NCBI GenBank assembly: GCA_023443225.1
Contig: JAEZVF010000008.1
Span: 1 to 64,000, forward strand
DNA length: 64,000 nt
Reading direction: 5' to 3'
Origin: Bacillota bacterium
GTDB lineage: Bacteria > Bacillota > Clostridia > Lachnospirales > Lachnospiraceae
This document shows, one piece after another, positions 35,426 to 44,389 of this stretch. The notes beneath the pieces are model-generated. The model did not search any database. It was not told where the DNA came from and was given only the letters and a program-made list of their open reading frames with translations. Within the stretch, counting starts at the first letter, position 1. Each line of letters opens with the position of its first letter. Position numbers and translations under genes: made by a program.

Positions 35426-36160
35426 ATGGTACCGTTAAACCAATGTGCAGCAATTATTCAAAATGCAAATAAAATATTAATTCTTACAGGGGCAGGGATG
35501 TCTACAGAATCAGGAATACCTGATTTTAGGTCCTATACGGGGCTATACTCCAAGGGGTTCCAAGGCTTAACACCTGAGACAATTCTCTCTTTAAGCTTTT
35601 TTAAAAGAAACCCTAAGGTGTTTTGGGAATATATTTCTGAATATATGAATTATTCTAACGCCAAACCTAATATTGGTCATTATTTACTAGCAAAATGGGG
35701 CCATAAAAAAGATATTACAATTGTAACTCAAAATATTGAGCAATTACATACCTTAGCCGGCTCTACTAATGTTATTGAAATACATGGTTCAATAAAAACA
35801 TGTACATGCCAGGGATGCAATAAAAAGTACAGCCAAAATTATATTCTCTCGCAAGAGAATGGATATATTTGTGATTGTGGTTCGTTTATCAAGCCAGATA
35901 TTGTGTTGTATGAAGAAAGTGTTGATAAAATGTCTTTGGTATACCCACTCATTGAACAGGCAGATTTGTTGATGGTTTTAGGCACTTCTCTTACAGTGTA
36001 TCCGGTAGCTGCAATACCAGAATATTTTAATAGGCGTGATAACTATATGATCGTTATTAATAAAACCCATACCCCATATAACAACAAGCCAAACTGTATT
36101 GAAATAAACGATAGCATTGGTGTTACTTTAGAAAAAATTGATTCTTTAATAAAGGGATAA
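35426..36160 (+). CDS. Sir2-family NAD-dependent protein deacylase
   Basis: Removes acyl groups from lysines using NAD. The NAD site GAGMSTESGIPDFRS, TQNIEQLH, and catalytic His120 in EIHGSI are present. The zinc cysteines look like C128-x2-C131 and C149-x-C151; the second pair is one residue closer than the usual CxxC. ATG 35426 follows GGAAGGAG; an upstream in-frame ATG at 35390 lacks a site. It is the first gene of a small accessory trio. Confidence 0.9.
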   Translation: MVPLNQCAAIIQNANKILILTGAGMSTESGIPDFRSYTGLYSKGFQGLTPETILSLSFFKRNPKVFWEYISEYMNYSNAKPNIGHYLLAKWGHKKDITIVTQNIEQLHTLAGSTNVIEIHGSIKTCTCQGCNKKYSQNYILSQENGYICDCGSFIKPDIVLYEESVDKMSLVYPLIEQADLLMVLGTSLTVYPVAAIPEYFNRRDNYMIVINKTHTPYNNKPNCIEINDSIGVTLEKIDSLIKG

Positions 36161-36191
36161 ATGAATGGAAAGTGAGTATAGGAGATAAGAA

Positions 36192-36665
36192 ATGTCAATT
36201 GATTTAGTAAGGAATTATTTTAAGAAATTAGGGATTGATTCTAGGATACAAGAGTTTGAGGTTTCTTCAGCGACAGTTGCATTGGCTGCCGAAGCTTTGG
36301 GATGTGAGCCGCAACGGATTGCAAAGACCTTATCGTTTATGGTGGATGGTAAAAGTGTATTGGTTGTTACTGCTGGTGATGCCAAGATTGATAATGCTAA
36401 ATTTAAGGCACAATTCCATACGAAAGCAAAGATGCTTGCTACAGAGGAAGTGGAAGTCTTTATTGGTCATGGTATTGGTGGGGTTTGCCCTTTTGGGATT
36501 AAGGATAATGTTGAAGTCTATCTTGATGTATCCATGAAGAGATTTGTAACGGTATATCCTGCCTGCGGAAGTAGTAACAGTGCCATTGAACTTACGATTG
36601 AAGAATTGGAAAAATACTCGAGTAGCATTGGATGGATTGATGTTTGTAAAAGTTGGGAGGATTGA
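36192..36665 (+). CDS. YbaK/ProX-type aminoacyl-tRNA deacylase
   Basis: A 157-aa YbaK-fold protein with RIAKTLSFMVDG near the N-terminal third, the GHGIGGVCPFG loop, and a conserved C-terminal PACGSSNSAIELT. Relatives hydrolyse mischarged Ala- or Cys-tRNA(Pro) in the cytoplasm. The exact substrate cannot be told from sequence. GGAGA precedes the ATG. Its stop is 2 bp before the next gene's start, so they are probably co-transcribed. Confidence 0.88.
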   Translation: MSIDLVRNYFKKLGIDSRIQEFEVSSATVALAAEALGCEPQRIAKTLSFMVDGKSVLVVTAGDAKIDNAKFKAQFHTKAKMLATEEVEVFIGHGIGGVCPFGIKDNVEVYLDVSMKRFVTVYPACGSSNSAIELTIEELEKYSSSIGWIDVCKSWED

Positions 36666-36667
36666 CA

Positions 36668-37366
36668 ATGGTATGTAAAGTCAACGGTATAAATCTATAT
36701 TACGAAAAACACGGCAAAGGGAAATCACTTATTCTATTACATGGTAACGGAGAAACACACAAAATATTTGATAAAGCTGTGCCTTTGCTTGCAGAACATT
36801 TCACGGTCTATGCAATAGATAGCCGTGGGCATGGACAAAGTGATCCAGTGACAGAATATCGTTATACCGATATGGCAGACGATATTAAATGCTTTATTGA
36901 AGCGAAAGGATTAAACAAACCAATACTTTATGGATTCAGTGATGGAGGTATCATAGGCTTACTTCTTGCTTGTAATTACCCTCAATTACTTTCACAAATC
37001 ATAATCAGCGGAGCGAATACTGAACTTACTGGAATTAGAAATGGGTGGCTGAAGCTTTTTCAGATTATCAATGCAATCGTAAAAGAACCTAAAATGGATA
37101 TGATGTTAAAATCTCCGGGTATTACTATGGATATGCTTCACAAAATTACAATTCCAACTACCGTACTAGCCGGAAGCCGTGATATGATAAAAAAAGATCA
37201 CACCGAATACATAGCCAATAATATTAGAAACAGCAACTTACATATTTTACAGGGGGAAGGTCATGGCAGTTATGTGGTGCATAATACTAAACTAGTGAAG
37301 TTGATTTTAGAAGCTACTTCCGAACAAAAAAGTTATGAAGAACAACCAAGGAAAGCGAGAATTTAG
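36668..37366 (+). CDS. alpha/beta hydrolase
   Basis: A 232-aa alpha/beta-fold hydrolase. LLHGNGE forms the oxyanion region. The nucleophile is Ser91 in YGFSDGG, with candidate Asp172 in GSRD and His199 in GEGHGSY completing a normal triad. No signal peptide is visible, so it is probably cytoplasmic. The substrate is unknown. GGGAGG at the end of the ybaK-like gene serves ATG 36668; an in-frame TTG at 36653 overlaps that site. Confidence 0.88.
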   Translation: MVCKVNGINLYYEKHGKGKSLILLHGNGETHKIFDKAVPLLAEHFTVYAIDSRGHGQSDPVTEYRYTDMADDIKCFIEAKGLNKPILYGFSDGGIIGLLLACNYPQLLSQIIISGANTELTGIRNGWLKLFQIINAIVKEPKMDMMLKSPGITMDMLHKITIPTTVLAGSRDMIKKDHTEYIANNIRNSNLHILQGEGHGSYVVHNTKLVKLILEATSEQKSYEEQPRKARI

Positions 37367-37391
37367 AATGTAATAATAAGGAGTTGAAACT

Positions 37392-37420
37392 TTGACATTT
37401 ACCTCCTTGTTTTATATAAT
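37392..37420 (+). promoter_or_regulatory. consensus promoter upstream of yifB
   Basis: TTGACA at 37392-37397 and TATAAT at 37415-37420 with a 17-bp spacer make a perfect vegetative promoter 108 bp before yifB. Confidence 0.8.
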
Positions 37421-37445
37421 TGCTTACAGGTAAAATAGAAAAAAC

Positions 37446-37474
37446 TTGTAAGTATCTAAAGATTTTGCTATACT
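37446..37474 (+). promoter_or_regulatory. second tandem promoter upstream of yifB
   Basis: TTGTAA at 37446-37451 and TATACT at 37469-37474 are again separated by 17 bp, so yifB may be read from two closely spaced starts. Confidence 0.55.
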
Positions 37475-37527
37475 GATGAGGAATGAATGCTTCCTTCCTT
37501 GTGGAGAGACAATGAAAGGAGCTAATT

Positions 37528-39057
37528 ATGTTTAGCAGAGCACTCAGTGCGGCCGTGAATGGTATCGACGGCTTGATTGTGTCTGTGGAAGCAGATGTCA
37601 GTGATGGTTTGCCCATGTTTGATTTGGTTGGGTATCTGGGTTCTGAAGTAAGAGAAGCTAGAGAACGTGTACGAATTTCTTTGAAGAATTCCGGTTATCG
37701 GCTGCCCGCCAAAAGAATTACTGTCAATTTGTCGCCAGCAGATGTTCGTAAAGAAGGGACTGCCTTTGATCTTCCTATTGCAATCGCAATTCTAACCGCC
37801 TTCGGTTATATTCCCCAAGATAATCTTGATCAAACGTTAATTATTGGAGAAGTAAGTTTAAATGGAGATATTAAGAAAGTTAATGGCGTCCTTCCCATTG
37901 TGTATACAGCAATGAAACAAGGGTTTACTAGGTGTATCGTGCCAGAAGAAAATGCTTGTGAAGGTGCTGTAGTGCAAGGGATTGAGGTATTCGGCATTCG
38001 AAGCATCGAAGAAGCGGTAAGGTTCTTAAATAGTGAAAAGCATTTGGAACCTTGTTTTGTGGGTCAGGAGATACTGTTTTCTCATACAGAAAGCGAGGAA
38101 CCACTTGATTTTTCTGATGTTACCGGGCAGGAAATGGCGAAACGGGCAATTGAAATTGCTGTTTCCGGAATGCACAATTTGCTTATGGTAGGACCGCCTG
38201 GAGCAGGTAAAACAATGCTGGCAAAACGTATTCCTACGATTATGCCAGATCTATCTTTTGAAGAAAGTTTAGAAATCTCTAAAATCTATAGTGTTGCTGG
38301 ATTATTAAATCAGCCACTCATCTTAAGCAGACCGTTTCGGTCTCCTCATCATACCATAACAACAGCAGCCTTAACCGGTGGAGGTAGAAATCCACTGCCA
38401 GGAGAAATCAGCTTAGCTCATCTTGGAGTTCTTTTTTTGGATGAATTTCCAGAATTTAATCGTAATACGATTGAGATTTTAAGACAGCCGATGGAAGAAA
38501 ATGAAGTTACCATTACCAGGGTACAAGGAACTTACAGGTATCCTGCAGATTTTATGCTGGTTGCAGCAATGAACCCTTGCTCTTGTGGTAATTACCCAGA
38601 TCGAAACAAATGTAATTGTTCCATCAATCAAGTAAAGAGGTATTTGGGTAAAATAAGTAAGCCCTTATTGGATCGTATTGATATTTTTATTGAGGCATTG
38701 CAGGTAAATTATAAAGACTTAGAGAATAAAGAATTTAGGGAATCATCAAAGTCGATACGGGAACGGGTGATGACAGCCAGAAACATTCAGATCACTAGAT
38801 ATCAAGAGGAAAACTTTTATTTTAATTCTCAATTGACTCCGAAATTCATACAAAAGTATTGCAGACTTGGTAATAATGAGAAAAAGCTCCTAGAAAAGGC
38901 ATATACAAAGATGGATTTAAGTGCAAGAGCGTATCATAGAATTTTAAAGGTAGCAAGGACCATTGCTGATTTAGATAATTCCGAAGAGATACTGGTAAAA
39001 CACTTAAGCGAAGCTATCTGTTATCGGAGCCTTGATAAAAAATATTGGGAAGAATAA
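37528..39057 (+). CDS. YifB/ComM family AAA+ ATPase (Mg chelatase-like)
   Basis: A 509-aa ComM/YifB protein. Its N-terminal domain is related to the Lon C-terminal fold. The AAA+ core has Walker A GPPGAGKTM, Walker B LFLDEFPEF, and a zinc-like cysteine cluster NPCSCGNYPDRNKCNCS. A C-terminal helical Mg-chelatase domain follows. ComM is a helicase promoting branch migration during natural transformation in proteobacteria. Its position beside dprA here fits DNA processing. GGAG lies upstream of the ATG. Confidence 0.93.
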   Translation: MFSRALSAAVNGIDGLIVSVEADVSDGLPMFDLVGYLGSEVREARERVRISLKNSGYRLPAKRITVNLSPADVRKEGTAFDLPIAIAILTAFGYIPQDNLDQTLIIGEVSLNGDIKKVNGVLPIVYTAMKQGFTRCIVPEENACEGAVVQGIEVFGIRSIEEAVRFLNSEKHLEPCFVGQEILFSHTESEEPLDFSDVTGQEMAKRAIEIAVSGMHNLLMVGPPGAGKTMLAKRIPTIMPDLSFEESLEISKIYSVAGLLNQPLILSRPFRSPHHTITTAALTGGGRNPLPGEISLAHLGVLFLDEFPEFNRNTIEILRQPMEENEVTITRVQGTYRYPADFMLVAAMNPCSCGNYPDRNKCNCSINQVKRYLGKISKPLLDRIDIFIEALQVNYKDLENKEFRESSKSIRERVMTARNIQITRYQEENFYFNSQLTPKFIQKYCRLGNNEKKLLEKAYTKMDLSARAYHRILKVARTIADLDNSEEILVKHLSEAICYRSLDKKYWEE

Positions 39058-39075
39058 ATTTGGAGAAAATTCATA

Positions 39076-39131
39076 AAGTTTGTGCCTGCATCGTCCTCTG
39101 CACAAACTTCAAAAGCACAAAAGTTGTGTGC
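39076..39131 (+). promoter_or_regulatory. alternative hairpins in the yifB-dprA leader
   Basis: The central arm GCACAAACTT (39100-39109) is perfectly complementary to AAGTTTGTGC (39076-39085). With one bulge it is also complementary to AAGTTGTGTGC (39121-39131). The two stems are mutually exclusive, and the second ends seven bases before the GGAGAG site of dprA. Confidence 0.6.
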
Positions 39132-39146
39132 AGGAATGGAGAGATA

Positions 39147-40235
39147 ATGACAAAGAAAGAATATTGGTATTGGTTATGTAATATAGAGCAGATCGGTTTA
39201 AAAAAGATTCAGGCAATTCTAGATGTATATGAGACACCAGAGAGTGCATTTTGTGACAATGCCAAAGGGTTAGACAGAATAGCATCTTTGTCACAGAGGG
39301 ATAAAGAACAGTTTAAAAAAAGTAAAGACAAGACCTTAATACAAGATAATTATGCTAAACTACAAAAGAAAGGCATATATTTTGTAACAAAAGAGGATGT
39401 TGATTATCCGCCTAAATTGAAAGAGATTTACAATCCGCCCTTTGCTTTATATGTAAAAGGGAATCTGCCAAATTACAATCAAAAATCCATTGCTGTAATC
39501 GGAGCACGAAACTGTTCAGAATATGGGAGGGAAATGGCACGATATATATCAGGAGAATTAGCCAAATTAGGGATTCAAATCATCAGTGGATTAGCAAGAG
39601 GAATTGATGGTTATGCACATCAAGGAGCTTTAGCTGTAGGTGGCAGTACCTTTGGAGTTGAAGGGTGTGGTATCGATATCTGTTATCCAAAAGAGAATTT
39701 TTCATTATACTTGGATATGCAAAAGAGCGGAGGTGTAATGTCTGAATATGGGCTTGGAGTACATCCAAAGGCCGGTAATTTTCCTATGAGAAACCGTATC
39801 ATCAGCGGAATTTCAGATGGGATTCTTGTAATTGAGGCAAAGGAAAAAAGTGGTTCTTTGATTACGGTTGATTTTGGTTTAGAGCAAGGAAAAAACATTT
39901 ACGCCTTACCTGGACGTGTAAATGATTTGCTAAGTACCGGTTGCAATAATCTGATAAAAATGGGTGCAAAACTGGTTGCTGGACCAGAAGATATTGCAGA
40001 AGATTATATTCAAAATTTTGAAATAAATAACAGGTCTGAGAAAAATATTGATAAATTGCTTGAAACAAAAGAAAAAATAGTGTATGCTAATTTAAGTTCT
40101 TTCCCAAAGCATATGAATGTAATTGCGGGAGAGACTAACATTAGCATAATGGAATTGACCGAAATACTGTTGAACTTAGAAATGAACAATTATATTAAGC
40201 AAACAAGAAAGAACTATTTTTCATATATTTGTTAA
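39147..40235 (+). CDS. dprA: DNA-processing protein DprA
   Basis: Rossmann-fold protein that loads RecA on incoming single-stranded DNA. It has an N-terminal SAM-like helical region, then the core with SIAVIGARNCSEYG, ISGLARGIDGYAHQGAL, GVDICYP-like GIDICYPKEN, and a small C-terminal winged-helix (DML1-like) domain. GGAGAG precedes ATG 39147. The frame is open back to 39045, but that extension carries the leader repeats and has no ribosome binding site. Confidence 0.93.
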   Translation: MTKKEYWYWLCNIEQIGLKKIQAILDVYETPESAFCDNAKGLDRIASLSQRDKEQFKKSKDKTLIQDNYAKLQKKGIYFVTKEDVDYPPKLKEIYNPPFALYVKGNLPNYNQKSIAVIGARNCSEYGREMARYISGELAKLGIQIISGLARGIDGYAHQGALAVGGSTFGVEGCGIDICYPKENFSLYLDMQKSGGVMSEYGLGVHPKAGNFPMRNRIISGISDGILVIEAKEKSGSLITVDFGLEQGKNIYALPGRVNDLLSTGCNNLIKMGAKLVAGPEDIAEDYIQNFEINNRSEKNIDKLLETKEKIVYANLSSFPKHMNVIAGETNISIMELTEILLNLEMNNYIKQTRKNYFSYIC

Positions 40236-40308
40236 TATTCAAAGTAAGAACATCTATATCCAACTTGTTGGACATAGCATTATTATATAGAATCAGGGGA
40301 GAATTTAG

Positions 40309-42372
40309 ATGTCTAAAAATCTTGTAATTGTAGAATCACCTGCAAAAGCAAAAACAATTAAAAAATTTTTGGGAGCGAATTATGAAGTGGTTGCTTCCAA
40401 TGGCCATGTTAGAGATTTACCAAAGAGTCAATTAGGGTTTGATGTTGAAAATGATTTTGAACCTAAATATATAACTATTCGTGGTAAAGGCGAGTTACTT
40501 GCAAAACTCAGGAAAGAAGTTAAAAAAGCAGATAAAGTATATCTTGCAACTGACCCTGACCGTGAAGGAGAAGCAATTTCATGGCATTTGTCTGCGTCAC
40601 TGAAATTAGATGATACAAAAGCCAGTAGAATAACCTTTAATGAGATTACAAAGAATGCAGTTAAATCATCTATCAAACAAGCAAGAGACATTGATATAAA
40701 TCTTGTAAATTCTCAGCAAGCAAGGCGTATGCTAGATCGTATGGTTGGATATCGTATCAGTCCACTACTTTGGGCCAAAGTGAAACGAGGATTAAGTGCC
40801 GGCAGGGTGCAATCCGTTGCTTTGCGAATTATTTGTGACCGAGAAGAAGAAATAAATGCATTTTTACCAGAAGAATATTGGAATCTTGAAGCTGTCCTAC
40901 ACGTAAAAGGTGATAGCAAACCCTTAACTGCAAAATTTAGTGGTAAGGGAAGTAATAAAATCACGATACAATCAGAAGACGAGTTAAATCATATTCTTGA
41001 AGATTTGAAAAAAGCAGAATTTAAGATTACAGAAATTAAGCGTGGTGAGAGACAAAAAAAAGCACCATTACCATTTATAACCAGTACCTTGCAACAAGAA
41101 GCTGCAAAGACACTTAATTTCTCTACTTCTAAAACAATGCGACTAGCGCAACAGTTATATGAAGGAATAGATATTAAGGGACATGGAACGATAGGTTTGA
41201 TTACTTATTTGCGTACTGATTCTGTTAGAATATCAGATGAAGCAGACGGTAACGCAAGAGAATTCATTGCAGAGCATTATGGAGCAGAATTTGTTGCTGA
41301 CATAGAATTAAATAAGGAAAACAATAAAAAAATACAAGACGCTCACGAAGCAATTCGACCAACTTATGTAACATTAACTCCGGTGATAATCAAAGAATCA
41401 TTAAGCAGGGATCAATTCCGTTTGTATCAGTTAATCTGGAAGAGATTTATAGCAAGTAGAATGCAAGCGGCTAAATATGAGACTACATCAGTTAAAATAG
41501 AAGGTAACGGGTATCGTTTTTCCACATCTGCATCGAAATTAGTGTTTGAAGGCTATATGTCTGTTTATACCACAGAGGACGATGTTAAACAAAACAACAC
41601 CCTACTGAAATCATTGAATGAAGACTCAGAACTTTCCTTGGAGACTTTCAATTATAGTCAGCATTTTACGCAACCGCCGGCACATTATACGGAAGCTTCC
41701 TTAGTTAAAATAATGGAGGAATTAGGGATTGGAAGACCTAGTACTTATGCACCGACAATCACTACCATCCTTGCCCGTAGATATGTTATAAAAGATAATA
41801 AGAATCTTTATGTAACGGAACTCGGTGAAGTGGTCAATAATATAATGAAACAAGCATTTCCAAGCATTGTAGATGAGAATTTTACAGCAAATATGGAGTC
41901 ACTGCTTGATAAAGTTGAAGATGGTTCAGTACAATGGAAGACAATCATCCGTAATTTCTATCCGGATCTAGAGGAAGCAGTCAACAATGCAGAAAAAAAT
42001 CTGGAAGAGATTAAAATCGAAGATGAAGTAACAGATGTAATTTGTGAAGAATGTGGCAGGAACATGGTTATTAAGTATGGGCCACATGGAAAGTTTCTGG
42101 CATGCCCTGGCTTCCCTGAATGTAAGAATACTAAGACGTATCTTGAGAAAATAGGGGTGGCTTGTCCGGTATGTGGAAAAGATGTTGTCGTCCGGAAAAC
42201 AAAAAAAGGTAGAAGATACTTTGGGTGTGAGGATAATCCTGAATGTGAGTTCATGACTTGGTCCAAACCTTCCAACGAGAAATGTCCGAAATGCAACAGT
42301 TTTATGGTAGAAAAAGGGCCTAAGTTGGTATGTAATGACGAAAAATGTGGTTTCAATTTTATAAAAAATTGA
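40309..42372 (+). CDS. topA: DNA topoisomerase I
   Basis: Type IA topoisomerase that relaxes negative supercoils. The TOPRIM domain has VIVESPAKAKTI and DPDREGEAISWHL. The active-site tyrosine is about Tyr300 in LITYLRTDS. Three C-terminal zinc ribbons follow (CEEC, CPVC and CPKC starts, each closed by another Cys pair). Length 687 aa is typical. GGGGAG precedes the ATG. The dprA-topA-(..)-codY order is conserved in Firmicutes, though trmFO and clpQY are missing here. Confidence 0.97.
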   Translation: MSKNLVIVESPAKAKTIKKFLGANYEVVASNGHVRDLPKSQLGFDVENDFEPKYITIRGKGELLAKLRKEVKKADKVYLATDPDREGEAISWHLSASLKLDDTKASRITFNEITKNAVKSSIKQARDIDINLVNSQQARRMLDRMVGYRISPLLWAKVKRGLSAGRVQSVALRIICDREEEINAFLPEEYWNLEAVLHVKGDSKPLTAKFSGKGSNKITIQSEDELNHILEDLKKAEFKITEIKRGERQKKAPLPFITSTLQQEAAKTLNFSTSKTMRLAQQLYEGIDIKGHGTIGLITYLRTDSVRISDEADGNAREFIAEHYGAEFVADIELNKENNKKIQDAHEAIRPTYVTLTPVIIKESLSRDQFRLYQLIWKRFIASRMQAAKYETTSVKIEGNGYRFSTSASKLVFEGYMSVYTTEDDVKQNNTLLKSLNEDSELSLETFNYSQHFTQPPAHYTEASLVKIMEELGIGRPSTYAPTITTILARRYVIKDNKNLYVTELGEVVNNIMKQAFPSIVDENFTANMESLLDKVEDGSVQWKTIIRNFYPDLEEAVNNAEKNLEEIKIEDEVTDVICEECGRNMVIKYGPHGKFLACPGFPECKNTKTYLEKIGVACPVCGKDVVVRKTKKGRRYFGCEDNPECEFMTWSKPSNEKCPKCNSFMVEKGPKLVCNDEKCGFNFIKN

Positions 42373-42432
42373 GTAATTCGTTAAAAAATTCCTTGAATTA
42401 GGTAAATGTGTGTCAAATTTGCCAAATGACTA

Positions 42433-42461
42433 TTGTTTTTGTGAAAAATATATGATAAGAT
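42433..42461 (+). promoter_or_regulatory. candidate codY promoter
   Basis: TTGTTT at 42433-42438, a 17-bp spacer and TAAGAT at 42456-42461. If used, transcription would start close to 42468, inside the AGGAGGT motif discussed with the leader. Confidence 0.45.
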
Positions 42462-42463
42462 TT

Positions 42464-42519
42464 AGGAGGTAGCACAATTATTGATGTATTTTCTGAATAT
42501 CTGTCAAGTTGCTACCTAA
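42464..42519 (+). promoter_or_regulatory. codY leader: CodY-box-like site, stem and micro-ORF
   Basis: 42487-42501 matches the CodY box AATTTTCWGAAAATT at 12 of 15 positions. The stem AGGTAGCA (42467-42474) with TGCTACCT (42510-42517) encloses it. AGGAGGT (42464-42470) stands before a TTG/ATG pair at 42481/42484 that opens an 11-12 codon frame ending at 42519. Box, stem and frame overlap, so their roles cannot be separated from sequence. Confidence 0.45.
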
Positions 42520-42573
42520 TACTTAGATATGATGTGGAGTATTCTATTAATTAGGATGCTGGGAGGTTGTTAC

Positions 42574-43344
42574 ATGGGTGTACAATTGCTAGATAAGACA
42601 CGTAAGATTAATAATCTTTTGCACAATAATAATTCACATAAAGTTGTATTTAATGATATATGTGAAGTATTAAGTGAAATACTTGAATCCAATATTCTTG
42701 TGATAAGTAAAAAAGGAAAAGTGTTGGGTGTTAAGAACCGAGATGATATCACGGAAATCAAGGAATTGATTAAAGATTCTGTAGGGGGGCATATTGATTT
42801 ATTATTGAATGAAAGATTATTAAACATTCTTTCTACCAAGGAGAATGTAAATCTTGTAACCTTAGGCTTTGAATTTACTCAGGATAATCACTATCAGGCA
42901 ATCATTATACCGATAGATATAGCGGGGGAAAGACTAGGTACATTGTTTTTATACAAAGCCGGTAGACCATATAATATAGATGATATTATATTGAGTGAAT
43001 ATGGTACTACGGTCGTCGGCCTAGAGATGATGCGTTCTGTGAATGAAGAGAATGCTGAAGAAAGTAGGAAGGTTCAAATTGTAAAGTCTGCTATTAGTAC
43101 ATTATCTTTTTCTGAATTGGAAGCAATCACACATATCTTTTATGAACTTGAGGGCAGTGAAGGGATTTTAGTTGCCAGCAAAATTGCAGACAGAGTAGGT
43201 ATTACACGTTCCGTAATTGTTAATGCATTACGAAAATTTGAAAGTGCAGGAGTAATTGAATCTAGATCCTCAGGCATGAAAGGAACTTATATAAAAGTTC
43301 TTAATGATGTTGTATTTGATGAATTAAATAAATTAAATAAGTAG
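42574..43344 (+). CDS. codY: global nutritional regulator CodY
   Basis: GTP- and branched-chain-amino-acid-responsive repressor of Firmicutes. It starts MGVQLLDKTRKINNLL. The N-terminal GAF domain covers about 1-155 and the winged helix-turn-helix carries ASKIADRVGITRSVIVNALRKF, a near-invariant CodY stretch. Length is about 256 aa. GGGAGGTTG before ATG 42574 decides the start; the frame is open to 42529 without a site. It lies immediately upstream of the flagellar operon, whose genes CodY controls in several species. Confidence 0.97.
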   Translation: MGVQLLDKTRKINNLLHNNNSHKVVFNDICEVLSEILESNILVISKKGKVLGVKNRDDITEIKELIKDSVGGHIDLLLNERLLNILSTKENVNLVTLGFEFTQDNHYQAIIIPIDIAGERLGTLFLYKAGRPYNIDDIILSEYGTTVVGLEMMRSVNEENAEESRKVQIVKSAISTLSFSELEAITHIFYELEGSEGILVASKIADRVGITRSVIVNALRKFESAGVIESRSSGMKGTYIKVLNDVVFDELNKLNK

Positions 43345-43380
43345 TTTATCTTGTTAATATAAGATATTTCGATAAAAAAC

Positions 43381-43423
43381 AAAGGGATTTGTGATTTTTA
43401 TTCAATCATAAGTCCTTTTTTTT
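43381..43423 (+). terminator. terminator after codY
   Basis: AAAGGGATTTGTGATT from 43381 pairs with AATCATAAGTCCTTT (two G-U pairs, one bulged G), and the stem runs into eight T ending near 43423. It isolates codY from the flagellar operon. Confidence 0.85.
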
Positions 43424-43474
43424 GATATCATTTTACATAATATAGTATTATTATACTAATTTCTTAAATATATC

Positions 43475-43503
43475 TTGTGTTTTTGTTAAAAAATCATTAT
43501 AAT
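43475..43503 (+). promoter_or_regulatory. candidate flagellar operon promoter
   Basis: TTGTGT at 43475-43480 and TATAAT at 43498-43503 lie 17 bp apart, 28 bp before flgB. A small palindrome TAGTAT/ATACTA (43443-43458) lies upstream as a possible operator. I saw no sigma-D (TAAA-N15-GCCGATAT) promoter here. Confidence 0.55.
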
Positions 43504-43531
43504 TAGCTTATGTTATGAAAGGGGTGCTTGT

Positions 43532-43921
43532 ATGATAGGATCAAATTCTTATAATTACATTAATATTCTAGACAAGGCTTCAGATGCCAGTTGGGTGAGG
43601 AATGAAGTAATAACAAATAATATTGCCAATGTTGATACCCCCAATTACAAACGAAAAGACATTGTATTCGAGGATTATCTGGCTCGTGAATTGGAAGGCA
43701 GTGGTTCTTTAGATCGGAAAGTAGCAAATGCAAGGCTTAGTTCTCTGAATGCTACCGGCTATACGGATCGTGTCGATTTATCTTATCGTCTAGATGGAAA
43801 TAATGTCGATATTGATACAGAAAATGCAGCTCTTGCAGAGAATCAAATTCGGTATTATACATTGCTTGACGCTATGACACAGGAATTTAGTAGAATTAGA
43901 ACTGCTTTATCAAGTAATTAG
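43532..43921 (+). CDS. flgB: flagellar basal body rod protein FlgB
   Basis: Proximal rod subunit, exported by the flagellar type III system. The rod/hook family motif near the N-terminus is ITNNIANVDTPNYKRKDI, and the C-terminal heptad region ends LLDAMTQEFSRIRTALSSN. Length 129 aa is typical. GAAAGGGGTG precedes the ATG. First gene of the large flagellar operon. Confidence 0.95.
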   Translation: MIGSNSYNYINILDKASDASWVRNEVITNNIANVDTPNYKRKDIVFEDYLARELEGSGSLDRKVANARLSSLNATGYTDRVDLSYRLDGNNVDIDTENAALAENQIRYYTLLDAMTQEFSRIRTALSSN

Positions 43922-43932
43922 GAGGTGACTAT

Positions 43933-44376
43933 ATGTCTGTCATGAATGGAATGAATATCAGTTCTAGTGGTATGTCTGCACAACGGCTGCGTATGGATAT
44001 TATTTCTCAAAACATTGCAAATGTAAATACGACGAGAGATGAGAACGGTGATAGCTATAAACGCCAAATGGTGGTTTTTGCAGAGAAAAATGTACATACA
44101 TTTGATAATGTGTTAAAAACAGCACAGGGTGGGACAACGGTTAGTAATGGAGTTAAAGTTACGCAGATTATTGCAGATGACAAAACTCCAATGAAGATGG
44201 TTTACGATCCATCACATCCAGATGCTGATGATGAAGGTTATGTAGCCTATCCAAATGTGAATACAGTAACGGAGATGACGGACTTAATTGATGCCAGCAG
44301 ATCCTTTGAAGCGAATGTAACAGCCTTTAATGCTACGAAAAATATGGCCTTAAAGAGTTTAGAACTTGGTAAATAA
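43933..44376 (+). CDS. flgC: flagellar basal body rod protein FlgC
   Basis: Rod subunit with N-terminal GMNISSSGMSAQRLRMDIISQNIANVNT and the conserved C-terminal DLIDASRSFEANVTAFNATKNM. Length 147 aa. AGGAGGTGA precedes the ATG, 12 bp after flgB. Confidence 0.95.
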   Translation: MSVMNGMNISSSGMSAQRLRMDIISQNIANVNTTRDENGDSYKRQMVVFAEKNVHTFDNVLKTAQGGTTVSNGVKVTQIIADDKTPMKMVYDPSHPDADDEGYVAYPNVNTVTEMTDLIDASRSFEANVTAFNATKNMALKSLELGK

Positions 44377-44389
44377 CGGGGGATGATAA

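Noticed and set aside
39045..39146. 34-residue N-terminal extension of DprA
   Set aside because: The frame is open but covers the leader repeats and has no ribosome binding site, whereas ATG 39147 has GGAGAG and the normal protein start.
43424..43531. Sigma-D promoter for the flagellar operon
   Set aside because: No TAAA-N15-GCCGATAT match was found; the visible promoter is of the vegetative type.
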